NCBI RefSeq assembly: GCF_900167445.1
Contig: NZ_FUZT01000004.1
Coordinates: 310,001-374,000 of the forward strand
Reading direction: 5' to 3'
DNA length: 64,000 nt
Source: Maledivibacter halophilus
GTDB taxonomy: Bacteria > Bacillota > Clostridia > Peptostreptococcales > Caminicellaceae
The notes under the pieces: model-generated
Seen by the model: the letters and a program-made list of their open reading frames with translations, nothing else
What the model was told of the DNA's origin: nothing
Databases searched by the model: none
Position numbers and translations under genes: made by a program
In this document: in pieces, positions 51,931 through 61,074 of the stretch
Layout: the number at the start of each line of letters is the position of its first letter
Numbering within the stretch: the stretch's first letter is position 1

Positions 51931-52938
51931 ATGAACAGAAGGAAAATTGTTAGTTTATTATTGGCTTCAGTAGTTGTGCTATCTGTAATTTTAACTGGAT
52001 GCCAAGGATCAGGAGATACCAATAGTGAGAAAGTGGTAAAATTACAATTATCTCATCAAGTGTCTCCAAAACATTCAATTAATGAAACTGCTATGAAATT
52101 TGCAGAATTAGTAAAAGAAAAATCTGAAGGTACTATGGAAATAGAAATTTTTCCATCAGGCTCATTGGGAACAGAGCGTGAAAATCTAGAAGCCTTGGGA
52201 AATGGTAGTCTAGATATGGCTGTTATAGCTGTTGAATTTTATCCTGCCCTTGTAGAAGAAGCTGGTGTTTTTGTTTTGCCTTATATGTATGATAATTATG
52301 AACATCAAACAGCTGTACTTAAAGGAGAAGCTGGAAAAATGCTATCTGATATGATTTTAGATAAAACGGGAGCAAGAGTATTGAGTTACTATCCTTTAGC
52401 ATTTCGTCAAGTAGTTACAACAGATAAGCCTATACATACTGTAGAAGATATTAAAGGACTAAAAATTAGAGTTCCTGAATCTCCAACCTATGTAAATACA
52501 TTTACATTACTTGGAGCTGCTCCAACACCAGTAGCTTGGGGGGAAACATATACAGCCTTAGAAACAAATGTAGTGTCAGGGATGGAAAACACGCCGGAAA
52601 GTATGTATTCAGCATCCATGCATGAAGTTGTAAAATATATTAATATTACAGATCATATTTCTGCTCCGACAACATTTTCAATTTCTGACCAAGTTTTTGA
52701 GGATTTAACTGAAGAACAAAAAACAATTATTAGTGAAGCAGCACAAGAAGCCACTGATTTTGGTTTAGAGCTTACTATTGCTAATGACACAAAGTTCCGT
52801 GAAGAATTAGCTAAAAACATAGAAGTTATTGAAACAGACAAAGAATCTATGAGAAATGCGATTAATTATGATGCTTTTAATGTTATGAAGCTTGAAAGTG
52901 CAAAAAAATTAAAAGAATTAATTGATGCTGCAAGATAA
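51931..52938 (+). CDS. TRAP transporter substrate-binding lipoprotein, DctP family
   Basis: 335 residues from ATG 51931 (GAGAGGAGATG upstream). The lipobox VILTGC makes it a lipoprotein. Family segments are LQLSHQVSPKHSINETAMKF, PSGSLGTERENLEALGNG, GLKIRVPESPTY (conserved Arg that binds the substrate's carboxylate) and WGETYTALETNVVSGMENT. It delivers a carboxylate to the DctQM membrane complex. Context with an RspA/ManD-type dehydratase points to a sugar acid such as a hexonate or hexuronate. Confidence 0.94.
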   Translation: MNRRKIVSLLLASVVVLSVILTGCQGSGDTNSEKVVKLQLSHQVSPKHSINETAMKFAELVKEKSEGTMEIEIFPSGSLGTERENLEALGNGSLDMAVIAVEFYPALVEEAGVFVLPYMYDNYEHQTAVLKGEAGKMLSDMILDKTGARVLSYYPLAFRQVVTTDKPIHTVEDIKGLKIRVPESPTYVNTFTLLGAAPTPVAWGETYTALETNVVSGMENTPESMYSASMHEVVKYINITDHISAPTTFSISDQVFEDLTEEQKTIISEAAQEATDFGLELTIANDTKFREELAKNIEVIETDKESMRNAINYDAFNVMKLESAKKLKELIDAAR

Positions 52939-52976
52939 AAAAGTGTAGTTTGTTAGTTTTATTAATACATTCTATA

Positions 52977-53048
52977 TTTGTTAAAAACATGCTTGAGTAA
53001 AATCGCTATAAATCAATTTATTATACTCAAAGTATTGTTTTTAACAAA
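52977..53048 (+). repeat. Hairpin between dctP- and dctQ-type genes
   Basis: TTTGTTAAAAACA (52977-52989) pairs with TGTTTTTAACAAA (53036-53048), with an inner TTGAGTA/TACTCAA stem. It may stabilise the upstream message, giving more binding protein than permease. Confidence 0.55.
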
Positions 53049-53101
53049 TTAAATGATTAGTGTAAAGTATTATCATAAAGGATAAAGAGGAAGGTACATC
53101 T

Positions 53102-53611
53102 ATGGAAAGATATGCAAGAAAAATGATTAGTTTTATTAATGGTATTAGAAAAATTTTAAATGGATTAATAATATTACTTTTTTTGTCTATGACAATTGTA
53201 GTTATAATTAATGTATTTGCTAGATTTGTATTGAACTCTCCAATACCTTGGGCTGGAGAAATGTCTCGCTATTCCTTTATAGGAGTTATATATTTAGGTG
53301 CAGTATTGGCAGTAAAAGACCAATCACATATAGGATTAGACATTTTTATTGACTATTTTCCTCCTAAAATTAGGAAGTTTATTGATACAGGCTCAAAAAT
53401 TCTTATTTTGATTTTTCTTATAGTATTTACTTATAAGGGAATTGAAATGGTTCTAAATAATCTAAATACAAAATCTGCAGCCATGTTGATACCAATGGCA
53501 ATTCCATATGCAGCATTACCTATTGGTGGAATGGGAATGATTTTTGAGCTTGTTGCTCAACTTTTAAAGATTGAAAATGTGAGTGAAAATGAAAGAATGG
53601 AGGGGAAATAG
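53102..53611 (+). CDS. TRAP transporter small permease, DctQ family
   Basis: 169 residues with four membrane helices (~18-40, 55-73, 92-112, 128-152). Typical features are NVFARFVLNSPIPWAGEMSR (periplasmic loop) and GAVLAVKDQSHIGLD. It joins the large permease to form the Na+-driven carboxylate importer. AGAGGAAGG precedes the ATG; the next gene follows after three bases. Confidence 0.93.
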   Translation: MERYARKMISFINGIRKILNGLIILLFLSMTIVVIINVFARFVLNSPIPWAGEMSRYSFIGVIYLGAVLAVKDQSHIGLDIFIDYFPPKIRKFIDTGSKILILIFLIVFTYKGIEMVLNNLNTKSAAMLIPMAIPYAALPIGGMGMIFELVAQLLKIENVSENERMEGK

Positions 53612-53614
53612 AAG

Positions 53615-54898
53615 ATGGTTATGATTGTAGTAATTGTTACATTTTTTGCTCTGTTAGTATCGGGAGTGGCTGTAAGTTTTACTCTAGGGTTGTCGTCTTT
53701 GCTATATCTTGTACTAACAGATACCAATTTAATTGTAATTACTCAGCGTATGTTCGCAGGTTCAGATTCATTTACTCTCATGGCAATCCCCTTATTCATT
53801 TTTGCAGGAGAAATTATGAATGAGTGTGGAGTAACAAAAAGAATTATTAATTTCTCACAGTCTTTACTTGGTTTTATAGCAGGAGGCTTAGCCAATGTAA
53901 ATATTTTTGCAAGTATGATTATGGCTGGTATTTCAGGTTCCACTACAGCCGATGTTGCATCTATAGGTAATATGCTAATTCATTCTATGGAAAAATCCGG
54001 GTACAATAGAGCATATGCAACAGCTATTACGGCAGCAAGTGGTACGATTGGTTCAATAATACCACCTAGTATTTTAATGATTCTTTATGGTTCTATTACT
54101 GGTATTTCCATAGGTAAACTCTTTTTAGCTGGTGTTATACCAGGAATTTTAACCGGTGTAGCACAAATGATTTATGCTGTATATAAAGCTAAAAAAAATC
54201 CTAATCTTTATGATGGGAATTCAGTTATCTTTAATTGGAAAGATTTAAGAAAAAACTTTTTAGATGCTATTCCTGCACTTATTATGCCGTTAATTATTAT
54301 TGGAGGTATTTTATCAGGGGTTTTTACGGCTACAGAGGCGGGTGCTATTGCATCTTTATATGGTTTGATTATAGGGATTTTTGTGTATAAAGAATTTAAG
54401 GGGAATAGGATTTTGAGTACCCTTCTTAATAGTGCAAAGACAACGGGGATGTCTATGTTGATTGTTGCAGCTGCTATGACGTTTTCATGGATTTTAGCAA
54501 AGGAAGGTTTTCCAAGAGAGGTTGCTAATATGATTAATGGGGTTTCTCAAGAACCATCTATTGTATTGCTTGCAATGATTTTAGTTATGATGATTATTGG
54601 CTGCTTTATGGATACTACGGCGGCAGCAATAATTATGGTTCCGATATTTGCACCAATAGCTCAGCAGATAGGATTAGATCCAATTCATTTTGCAATGATT
54701 ATGGTATTAACTTTTATATTGGGAGGTATTACACCGCCGGTTGGCATTACCCTTTATGTAGCATCGGCAGTGGGAAATGTAAAAATAAAGCCGTTGCTAA
54801 AGGAAATGCTTCCTTTAATATTGATATCTCTTATTATCTTAATGATGGTAGCCTATATACCTCAAATAACAATGTTTTTACCAAATTTATTAAACTAA
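53615..54898 (+). CDS. TRAP transporter large permease, DctM family
   Basis: 427 residues, about twelve helices. The family's GISGSTTADVASIGNMLIHSM and IIPPSILMILYGSI motifs and the GGITPPVGITLYVASAVGNV repeat are clear. It provides the transport path, coupled to sodium. ATG 53615 overlaps the ribosome region of dctQ's end. Last gene before the regulator. Confidence 0.95.
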   Translation: MVMIVVIVTFFALLVSGVAVSFTLGLSSLLYLVLTDTNLIVITQRMFAGSDSFTLMAIPLFIFAGEIMNECGVTKRIINFSQSLLGFIAGGLANVNIFASMIMAGISGSTTADVASIGNMLIHSMEKSGYNRAYATAITAASGTIGSIIPPSILMILYGSITGISIGKLFLAGVIPGILTGVAQMIYAVYKAKKNPNLYDGNSVIFNWKDLRKNFLDAIPALIMPLIIIGGILSGVFTATEAGAIASLYGLIIGIFVYKEFKGNRILSTLLNSAKTTGMSMLIVAAAMTFSWILAKEGFPREVANMINGVSQEPSIVLLAMILVMMIIGCFMDTTAAAIIMVPIFAPIAQQIGLDPIHFAMIMVLTFILGGITPPVGITLYVASAVGNVKIKPLLKEMLPLILISLIILMMVAYIPQITMFLPNLLN

Positions 54899-54986
54899 TG
54901 AAATTATTTAAAGTATGTATTCAAAACTGATGGATGATATTTGTTTGTATAATATGATTTGCAAATTATATATAATTGGTAAATTG

Positions 54987-55042
54987 TTGAAGATGCCTGC
55001 CCTTTGTGATATAATGTACTAAGGCAAAATCTTGTATGACGA
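54987..55042 (+). promoter_or_regulatory. Promoter and FadR-type operator of the regulator gene
   Basis: TTGAAG (54987-54992), 17 bp, extended -10 TGATATAAT (55007-55015). Downstream, TTGTATGACGA (55032-55042) matches the FadR-subfamily consensus TNGTNNNACNA exactly, within CTTGTA/TACAAG. Confidence 0.65.
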
Positions 55043-55087
55043 GTTACAAGTATAATTAATTAGTATAAATTACATATATCAAATAAT

Positions 55088-55118
55088 TGGTTCAAAGAAG
55101 GATAATTTCTTTGAACCA
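55088..55118 (+). repeat. Perfect inverted repeat before the regulator's start
   Basis: TGGTTCAAAGAA (55088-55099) and TTCTTTGAACCA (55107-55118), ending just upstream of AAAGGGAAG. A stem here would reduce translation; it may also be an operator. Confidence 0.5.
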
Positions 55119-55135
55119 GAAGAAAGGGAAGTCAT

Positions 55136-55852
55136 ATGATAACTAAGCGCAGTATTACGCAACAGGTAGTAGATTATTTTATTGAACAAATTGAAGAGGG
55201 AAGTTGGAAAGTTGGAGAGAAAATTGCATCTGAAAATGTATTGACAAAGGAGCTTGGGGTTAGTAGAACAAGTTTAAGAGCTGCCATACAGCAATTTGTG
55301 GGTGTTGGGATGATGGAAAGTATTCATGGAAAAGGTACTTTTTTACGTTCTAATGACTTAACTAAGCTGAAAATAGGAGCCAAAAAAGTTAAAAAATATG
55401 ACTATTTAGATATGAATTCATTACTTGAGTTTCGATTGATACTAGAAACCGATAGCTGTTATTATGCGACTCAAAGAGCAACAGATGAAAATATTGAAAA
55501 GTTGCATTCATATCTTCAACAGATGAAAAAGTCTGTTGGAAACCCAAAGGAATTTGTTCGATATGATATGTTATTTCATATGGAAATTGTACATGCAACG
55601 GGCAATCCACTTTTAGAGAACGCTTTAAAAGATGTGTTTGCCCAAAAGGAAAATAATTTTAAAGATTTTAATGAAGCATTTGGCTATAAGGATGGAATTT
55701 ATTATCACACACTTTTACTAAAAGCCATTGAGGCAAAAGATGCTTCTTTAGCCAAGCGAATTATGAGAGCACATTTACAAAAAGCCATTGATGATATTTA
55801 CTATGAAAATAACGTAGATAAAGAGGAACAAGAGATTCTTTCTAAACTCTAA
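55136..55852 (+). CDS. GntR-family regulator, FadR subfamily (FCD domain)
   Basis: 238 residues. The winged-helix GntR domain covers ~1-72 (QVVDYFIEQIEEGSWKVGEK, NVLTKELGVSRTSLRAAIQQ); the all-helical FCD ligand domain covers ~88-225 (LEFRLILETDSCYYATQRAT, FHMEIVHATGNPLL), with metal-binding Asp/His positions. Such regulators of sugar-acid catabolism (UxuR, ExuR, LgoR type) release DNA on binding their substrate. Location between the TRAP and dehydratase genes makes it the local regulator. Confidence 0.93.
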   Translation: MITKRSITQQVVDYFIEQIEEGSWKVGEKIASENVLTKELGVSRTSLRAAIQQFVGVGMMESIHGKGTFLRSNDLTKLKIGAKKVKKYDYLDMNSLLEFRLILETDSCYYATQRATDENIEKLHSYLQQMKKSVGNPKEFVRYDMLFHMEIVHATGNPLLENALKDVFAQKENNFKDFNEAFGYKDGIYYHTLLLKAIEAKDASLAKRIMRAHLQKAIDDIYYENNVDKEEQEILSKL

Positions 55853-55899
55853 GATCAAACTCCTTTTCCAGCTTGACAGAATAAGTAAGGAGATAAGCT

Positions 55900-57144
55900 A
55901 TGACAATAAAAATTAGAGATGTGAAAGTCATTCTTACTGCCCCAGAAGGGATAAATCTAGTTGTGGTAAAAGTAGAGACAACTGAACCTGGACTATACGG
56001 GCTAGGATGCGCTACTTTTGCTTATAGACATTTGGCAGTGAAATGCTTAATAGATGAATATATTAAACCACTAGTGGTGGGGCAGGATGTATCGAAAATT
56101 GAACAGATATGGCACTTGATGCACCACAATGGTTACTGGCGCAACGGTCCAATTGAAAATAATGCAATTTCTGGTATCGATATGGCTCTATGGGATATAA
56201 AAGGAAAGTTGGCAAATATGCCTGTATATGATCTTTTGGGAGGTAAATGTCGAGAAGGTGTTCCTATTTATCGTCATGTCGACGGTAGAGATGTTAATGA
56301 AATATGTGATAATATTTTAAAGTACAAAGAACAAGGTATTACAACTGTTCGGTGCCAATGTGGAGGATATGGTGGTACTTATGGAAATGCACCAAGTACA
56401 GCACCAATTGGATCGCCTAAGGGTGTTTATTTGGACTCTAATAAATATATGAGGGATACGGTGGAATTGTTTGAAGAAATTCGTAATAGAGTTGGTTATG
56501 ATATAGGTTTATGTCATGATGTTCATGAGCGAATTCAACCAGTAGAAGCAATTCAATTTGCTCAGGAATTAGAACCCTTTAAACTTTTTTTCTTAGAAGA
56601 TGCCATTCCATTGAATCAAGGGGAGTGGCTTAGGCAACTAAGAGCAAAAACATCTATTCCTTTAGCACAAGGAGAATTATTCAATAATCCATATGAATGG
56701 AGATTTTTGATTACGGAACAGTTAATTGATTTTATTAGAGTTCACATTAGTCAGATAGGAGGCATTACACCTGCCCATAAGTTGCAGATATTTGCAGAAC
56801 AATTTGGAGTAAAGACAGCCTGGCATGGACCTGGAGATATGTCGCCAGTGGCACATGCTGCCAATATCCATATTGATTTGGCTGCTCATAATCTTGGCAT
56901 TCAAGAATGGTCTGGTACAGAGCCACCTAATTTTGTTATACAGGACCTTAAGGGGCCAAGGGAAGCCCTTATTGATGTATTTCCAGGATTACCAGAATAT
57001 AAGGATGGATATGTGTATGCTAATGATAAACCAGGACTTGGTGTTGAGATTAACGAAAAGGAAGCAGAAAAATATCCTTGTGAAAATGTTGTTACAACAT
57101 GGACACAGACGCGGTTGCGTGATGGGACATTACAAACTCCATGA
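55900..57144 (+). CDS. Enolase-superfamily acid-sugar dehydratase, RspA/ManD type
   Basis: 414 residues, as usual for the D-mannonate dehydratase/RspA group. An N-terminal capping domain precedes a modified TIM barrel; metal ligands are Asp in LCHDVHERIQP (with a His as possible base), Glu in FFLEDAIP and Glu in LAQGELFNNP. The acid/base His lies in AWHGPGDMSP. It dehydrates a hexonate to a 2-keto-3-deoxy sugar acid. Not all members act well on mannonate, so the substrate remains open. AAGGAG precedes the ATG. It lies 47 bp after the FadR-type regulator. Confidence 0.92.
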   Translation: MTIKIRDVKVILTAPEGINLVVVKVETTEPGLYGLGCATFAYRHLAVKCLIDEYIKPLVVGQDVSKIEQIWHLMHHNGYWRNGPIENNAISGIDMALWDIKGKLANMPVYDLLGGKCREGVPIYRHVDGRDVNEICDNILKYKEQGITTVRCQCGGYGGTYGNAPSTAPIGSPKGVYLDSNKYMRDTVELFEEIRNRVGYDIGLCHDVHERIQPVEAIQFAQELEPFKLFFLEDAIPLNQGEWLRQLRAKTSIPLAQGELFNNPYEWRFLITEQLIDFIRVHISQIGGITPAHKLQIFAEQFGVKTAWHGPGDMSPVAHAANIHIDLAAHNLGIQEWSGTEPPNFVIQDLKGPREALIDVFPGLPEYKDGYVYANDKPGLGVEINEKEAEKYPCENVVTTWTQTRLRDGTLQTP

Positions 57145-57313
57145 TTATGAATAAATGAAAAGTCATATTTTAGTATTTTTCATTAAACTATAAAACCTTA
57201 TTATTAAGTTATCATAAAAAAGGAACAGCCTATATTAGTGATAAAATCCTGATAAGTTATACAAATTGAAAGCAAGTAGTAGAGATTTAACTTAGAAAAG
57301 CAACTATATGATG

Positions 57314-57342
57314 AGCTGTCTCAAAAGCGAGACAGCTTTTTT
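57314..57342 (+). terminator. Terminator after the dehydratase gene
   Basis: AGCTGTCTC (57314-57322) pairs with GAGACAGCT (57329-57337), followed by TTTTT. The remaining ~300 bp up to 57640 are AT-rich and contain nothing I recognise. Confidence 0.85.
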
Positions 57343-57645
57343 CATATTTTTGAGATAGATGAGGTCTATAATTATGTGATTTTAAGAAAATATAAATATG
57401 AAGAAAACTATACTTATATAGCAGAAAAAATCTAGATAATTAGATAAAATATGTCTAATAAATATACAAGAAGTGATTACCAGCTAAACAAAAATATAAT
57501 TATTATAACAGTATAAATTTTAATATGCTGTTTTTTTGTATAGAAATAGGTTTATGATATTAAGCTGTAAGTTTTTAATTTAAAATGTTCTAGATTTTTT
57601 ATAGGCTTTTAATATCGTACTACCAAGTAAACAATAAAATATATA

Positions 57646-57709
57646 TTGACAATTAGGATAGTAACTACTATAATAACTACTAATATCGGTAGTTATTATA
57701 GTAGTTACT
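57646..57709 (+). promoter_or_regulatory. azlC: Consensus promoter with 22-bp inverted-repeat operator upstream of azlC
   Basis: TTGACA (57646-57651), 17 bp, TATAAT (57669-57674), an exact sigma-A consensus. A perfect repeat with arms beginning TAGTAACTACTATAATAACT (57659-57680) and its complement (57688-57709) covers the -10 and start site. A tightly bound repressor is expected. Confidence 0.75.
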
Positions 57710-57749
57710 AAAAATATAAGGGGATTTACTAATATAGGGAGGTTTAATT

Positions 57750-58463
57750 ATGGTAAAGGATTGTAAAGTTAAATATAGCTTTAAGGATGGAGTTATTGAT
57801 AGTTTGCCAATAGTAATTGGTTTTATACCAATAGCAATGGCATTTGGAATATTATCCAAAACCACTGGCATTACAATGATCCATAGTGTATTATTTTCTG
57901 TTCTTGTATTTGCAGGAGCAAGTCAGTTTATAGCTTTGAATTTATTAATGGTAGGGGCAGGAATAGGAGAGATTATTCTAACTACACTGCTGGTGAATTT
58001 TAGGCATTTTTTAATGAGTGCATCTATTGCAACAAGGATGACAGATGATATGAAGAGGTGGAGTCCTTTTATTGCATTTGGTATAACAGATGAAGTTTTT
58101 TCTGTAGTATCATTTAAGAAAGGAATGTTAACTAAGGAATATATGGTTTCCCTTGAATTTATGACATATTTTGCTTGGGTATCTGGAACGGCACTAGGAT
58201 ATTTTGTGGGAGGAATACTATCGACTTCTGTTAAAAGTAGTATGGGCGTAGCATTGTACGCTATGTTTGCTGCTATTTTAATACCGGAGATAAAAAAATC
58301 TACTAAAGCTGCAATATTAGCAGGTCTATCAGGTATCATAAACACTTTATGCAAGTATTTTTTAACCTTACCTCAAGGTTGGAGTATTGTTGTATCAATT
58401 GTTTTAGTATCGTTTTTAGGTTTATATTTATTTAAAGAAGGAGAAGTGGCAGAATATGAATAA
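57750..58463 (+). CDS. azlC: AzlC-family branched-chain amino acid exporter, large subunit
   Basis: 237 residues, six or seven membrane helices. The hallmark regions are FKDGVIDSLPIVIGFIPIAM near the start, FAGASQFIALNLL and NFRHFLMSASIA. With AzlD it exports branched-chain amino acids or analogues. GGGAGG precedes the ATG. Its end overlaps the azlD start by eight bases. It is controlled by a strong promoter with a built-in inverted repeat. Confidence 0.95.
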   Translation: MVKDCKVKYSFKDGVIDSLPIVIGFIPIAMAFGILSKTTGITMIHSVLFSVLVFAGASQFIALNLLMVGAGIGEIILTTLLVNFRHFLMSASIATRMTDDMKRWSPFIAFGITDEVFSVVSFKKGMLTKEYMVSLEFMTYFAWVSGTALGYFVGGILSTSVKSSMGVALYAMFAAILIPEIKKSTKAAILAGLSGIINTLCKYFLTLPQGWSIVVSIVLVSFLGLYLFKEGEVAEYE

Positions 58464-58776
58464 TCAAATATTATTAATTCTAGGAATGATGTTTGTAACT
58501 TATATACCAAGATTACTTCCTTTAGTTATGGTATCGGGGAAAAAATTACCTGAGAAATTGGAAAGGTTTTTAAGCTTTATACCTTATACTGCTTTAGGAG
58601 CACTTATTATTCCAGGAGTCTTTTCTGCTATACCAGAGATGCCTTTGGTTTCATTATTAGGAATAGGATTTTCTTTTGCTTATGCTTTGTATAAGGGTGG
58701 AATAATAATACCTGTATTGGGATCAATATTAGTAACCTTTACAATGATTTTAGTAAAAAATGGATTTGTTTTTTAA
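58456..58776 (+). CDS. azlD: AzlD-family branched-chain amino acid exporter, small subunit
   Basis: 106 residues with three or four membrane helices (NQILLILGMMFVTYIPRLLP, LSFIPYTALGALIIPGVF). It is the small partner of AzlC, overlapping its end, so the two are translationally coupled. AAAGAAGGAGAAG inside azlC provides the ribosome site. Confidence 0.93.
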   Translation: MNNQILLILGMMFVTYIPRLLPLVMVSGKKLPEKLERFLSFIPYTALGALIIPGVFSAIPEMPLVSLLGIGFSFAYALYKGGIIIPVLGSILVTFTMILVKNGFVF

Positions 58777-58799
58777 TTACAATTGCAAGAGGAGATAAA

Positions 58800-58829
58800 A
58801 TGGACAGTATGGCATGGAATGCAATGTGA
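58800..58829 (+). other. Candidate nine-codon micro-ORF with strong ribosome site
   Basis: AGAGGAGATAAA directly precedes ATG 58800; the frame reads MDSMAWNAM and stops at 58827. It lies between azlD and the TrmB-type gene. It could be a leader peptide or the vestige of a lost gene. Confidence 0.25.
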
Positions 58830-58892
58830 AATTAAAAGAAAATATTTTTAAGAAAAGTGTTATGGGAATTCTATAATCAGAGGTGAAAATAC

Positions 58893-59726
58893 ATGAGCAG
58901 TAATTTATTGATTATTGAAGATATGAAAAAATTAGGACTAAATGAATATGAAGTGAAAGCATATTTAAAGCTCCTAGAAGAGTATCCTGTGAATGGCTAT
59001 GTTTTAAGTAAAAATTCAGGCATCCCAAGGTCAAGAATCTATGAGGTGCTAGATAACTTGAAGAAAAAGCAGATAGTATTTGAACAAATTGAAGATAATA
59101 CTACCATTTATTATCCTTTAGATCCTGAATTGTTGATTAGCAAAATAAAAAATAATTTTGATAATATATTGAGTCATGTGGAGGAGTATACTAAGAAAGT
59201 TTATTCAAAACAAGAAAAAGAAAATGATTTGATTGTTATTAAGGGAAGAAATAATATTATAGATTTTATAAATACTTTAATTAGTGAGGCAAAAAAAAGA
59301 ATAGCAGTTTCTATATGGGAAGAGGAGATAAATGATATTTCTAAGGGATTAAATGAAGCGATAAATAGAGGGATTATGTTAAGGGGGATATACTTTGGAA
59401 AAAATAATCCCTTTAAGGAAATAATTACCCACAGAAGGATAGAAAGGTATTTATCAGAAAAAAGTGAAAGATATATGCTGATTATAATTGATGGTATTCA
59501 TGTTGTGTCGGGAGTCATATCAAGGGGAGAAGAAAGTCAAGTAACATGGACAAAGGATAAAGGCTTTGTAGAGATAAGCGAGGATTATATTGCCCATGAT
59601 TTAATGGTAAATCTTTATTCTGAAAAACTGAAAGAGGATGAAAGGAAAGAGTTTGAAAGTTATCTAGATAATATTAGAAAAGAATATTTTGGATTTAGTG
59701 AAGAAGAATTCCATAAATTTAAATAA
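58893..59726 (+). CDS. TrmB-family transcriptional regulator
   Basis: 277 residues. An N-terminal winged helix (about 10-75: LGLNEYEVKAYLKLLEEYPV, SGIPRSRIYEVLDNLKKK) is followed by a short coiled coil (~85-110) and a C-terminal phospholipase-D-like effector domain (~115-260: KRIAVSIWEEEINDISKGLN). TrmB proteins, best known in archaea, sense sugars; bacterial ones are less well studied. It starts 18 bases before the AlaX gene, so it may be co-transcribed with it. AGAGGTGA upstream. Confidence 0.88.
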   Translation: MSSNLLIIEDMKKLGLNEYEVKAYLKLLEEYPVNGYVLSKNSGIPRSRIYEVLDNLKKKQIVFEQIEDNTTIYYPLDPELLISKIKNNFDNILSHVEEYTKKVYSKQEKENDLIVIKGRNNIIDFINTLISEAKKRIAVSIWEEEINDISKGLNEAINRGIMLRGIYFGKNNPFKEIITHRRIERYLSEKSERYMLIIIDGIHVVSGVISRGEESQVTWTKDKGFVEISEDYIAHDLMVNLYSEKLKEDERKEFESYLDNIRKEYFGFSEEEFHKFK

Positions 59727-59744
59727 TATAAAGGAGGAATTATA

Positions 59745-60461
59745 ATGAGTGAACTAATTTTTCAAAGTGACAGCTATTTAAAGGAGTTTGACTGTGCTAT
59801 TGTTGAAATTGATGCTGAGGAAAATGCAGTAGTTCTGGATAGAACAGCATTTTATCCCGGTGGAGGAGGACAGCCCTGTGACAAAGGCGATCTTGTAGTA
59901 GAAGACGAAATATATCCAGTTAAAAAAGTAAAGAAAAAAGGAGCAAAAATCTATCATTATATTGATGGACCATTGCCTAAAGTAAATAAAAGCTCTAAAG
60001 GTAAGATTGACTGGGAACATAGGTATAAGCTCATGAGAACCCATACTGCTATGCATATTTTATGTGGAGTTGTATGGAGAGATTACAAAGCCCAGGTAAC
60101 AGGAGGGAATATGGAACCCCTTAAAGGAAGAATGGATTTTGAATTTGAGAATTTTGATAAGAATTTAATTCAAGATATAGAAGAAAAGGTAAATAAAGAA
60201 GTAGAAAGTAAAAGAAATATAAAAGTGAAAATACTTAAAAGGGAAGAGGCATTTCAAATACCAGATTTAATAAGAACTAAAATAAATCTTTTGCCAGAAG
60301 GAATTAAGGAAGTTAGAACAGTTGAAATAGAAGGATTGGACCTTCAAGCCGATGGAGGAACCCATGTTAAAAATACCAATGAGGTTGGAAGGATAAAGAT
60401 TGTAGATTATAAAAGCAAAGGAAAGAATAATAAAAGAATATATGTTGAATTAGAAGATTAG
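59745..60461 (+). CDS. AlaX-type alanyl-tRNA editing protein
   Basis: 238 residues. A freestanding homologue of the AlaRS editing domain: an N-terminal beta domain (YPGGGGQPCDKGDL) and the second, zinc-binding domain with HxxxH in RTHTAMHIL. The distal site reads LQADGGTHVKNT: its His is present, while the Cys usual in AlaRS (CGGTH) is Asp. It hydrolyses Ser-tRNA(Ala) or Gly-tRNA(Ala) in trans. AAAGGAGG upstream. Confidence 0.92.
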   Translation: MSELIFQSDSYLKEFDCAIVEIDAEENAVVLDRTAFYPGGGGQPCDKGDLVVEDEIYPVKKVKKKGAKIYHYIDGPLPKVNKSSKGKIDWEHRYKLMRTHTAMHILCGVVWRDYKAQVTGGNMEPLKGRMDFEFENFDKNLIQDIEEKVNKEVESKRNIKVKILKREEAFQIPDLIRTKINLLPEGIKEVRTVEIEGLDLQADGGTHVKNTNEVGRIKIVDYKSKGKNNKRIYVELED

Positions 60462-60478
60462 AAAATAATATCCTAATA

Positions 60479-60493
60479 TGTTATAATATAACA
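60479..60493 (+). promoter_or_regulatory. Palindromic -10-like element
   Basis: TGTTATAATATAACA is a perfect 15-base palindrome centred on a TATAAT-like sequence, 49 bp before the next gene. Confidence 0.35.
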
Positions 60494-60541
60494 AAATGTT
60501 CTATGATGATCTTAATTGACTTATAGTCGAGGGGGAAATAG

Positions 60542-61024
60542 ATGCTAAATAAGTATGTAAAATATATATTTATAGTACTAATTATAATTTTGCTAATTAC
60601 TTATTATTATCCATTTCCTATTAGTAAAATCATAGCATCTTATACAGGAATTTTTACTCCAGAGACAGTAGATTTAAAGGTGAATTTTTCTTCTTTTTTA
60701 AGTAAAGATTTTAAAATGGATGATACTAATCTAGTAAATGAATTATATTCATATATAGAGAATTTAAAAGTACGAAGAGTTATGATACCTCCAAATTCTT
60801 ACTACATACAAACTCCGGGATGGTATTTGATAAGGATACAGTCAAAGGAAGGAAAATATTTGATAATAGTTATATACAATAGTGATTATATAAGTATAAA
60901 CGGGAAAACTTATAAATTGACTGATAAAATGGATTTGAAAAAGATATACAAATTAATACTGCTGGATCAAGATAAAGAGGATATAGATGAATATTATTTT
61001 AATATAATTGAAGAATTTAAGTAA
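60542..61024 (+). CDS. Membrane-anchored hypothetical protein
   Basis: 160 residues. One N-terminal membrane helix (~6-25: YIFIVLIIILLITYYYPFPI) and an extracytoplasmic domain of mixed alpha/beta pattern (WYLIRIQSKEGKYLIIVIYN, SINGKTYKLTDKMDLKKIYK). No family recognised. GAGGGGG precedes the ATG. The next small gene follows after about 50 bp and may be in the same transcript. Confidence 0.7.
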   Translation: MLNKYVKYIFIVLIIILLITYYYPFPISKIIASYTGIFTPETVDLKVNFSSFLSKDFKMDDTNLVNELYSYIENLKVRRVMIPPNSYYIQTPGWYLIRIQSKEGKYLIIVIYNSDYISINGKTYKLTDKMDLKKIYKLILLDQDKEDIDEYYFNIIEEFK

Positions 61025-61074
61025 AGACAATAAATGAATAAGAAAGTCAATATGTATGTTTTTAGGCGAGAAAA

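Noticed and set aside
57923..58354. 143-residue minus-strand frame within azlC
   Set aside because: Antisense shadow of a membrane protein gene; no start signals.
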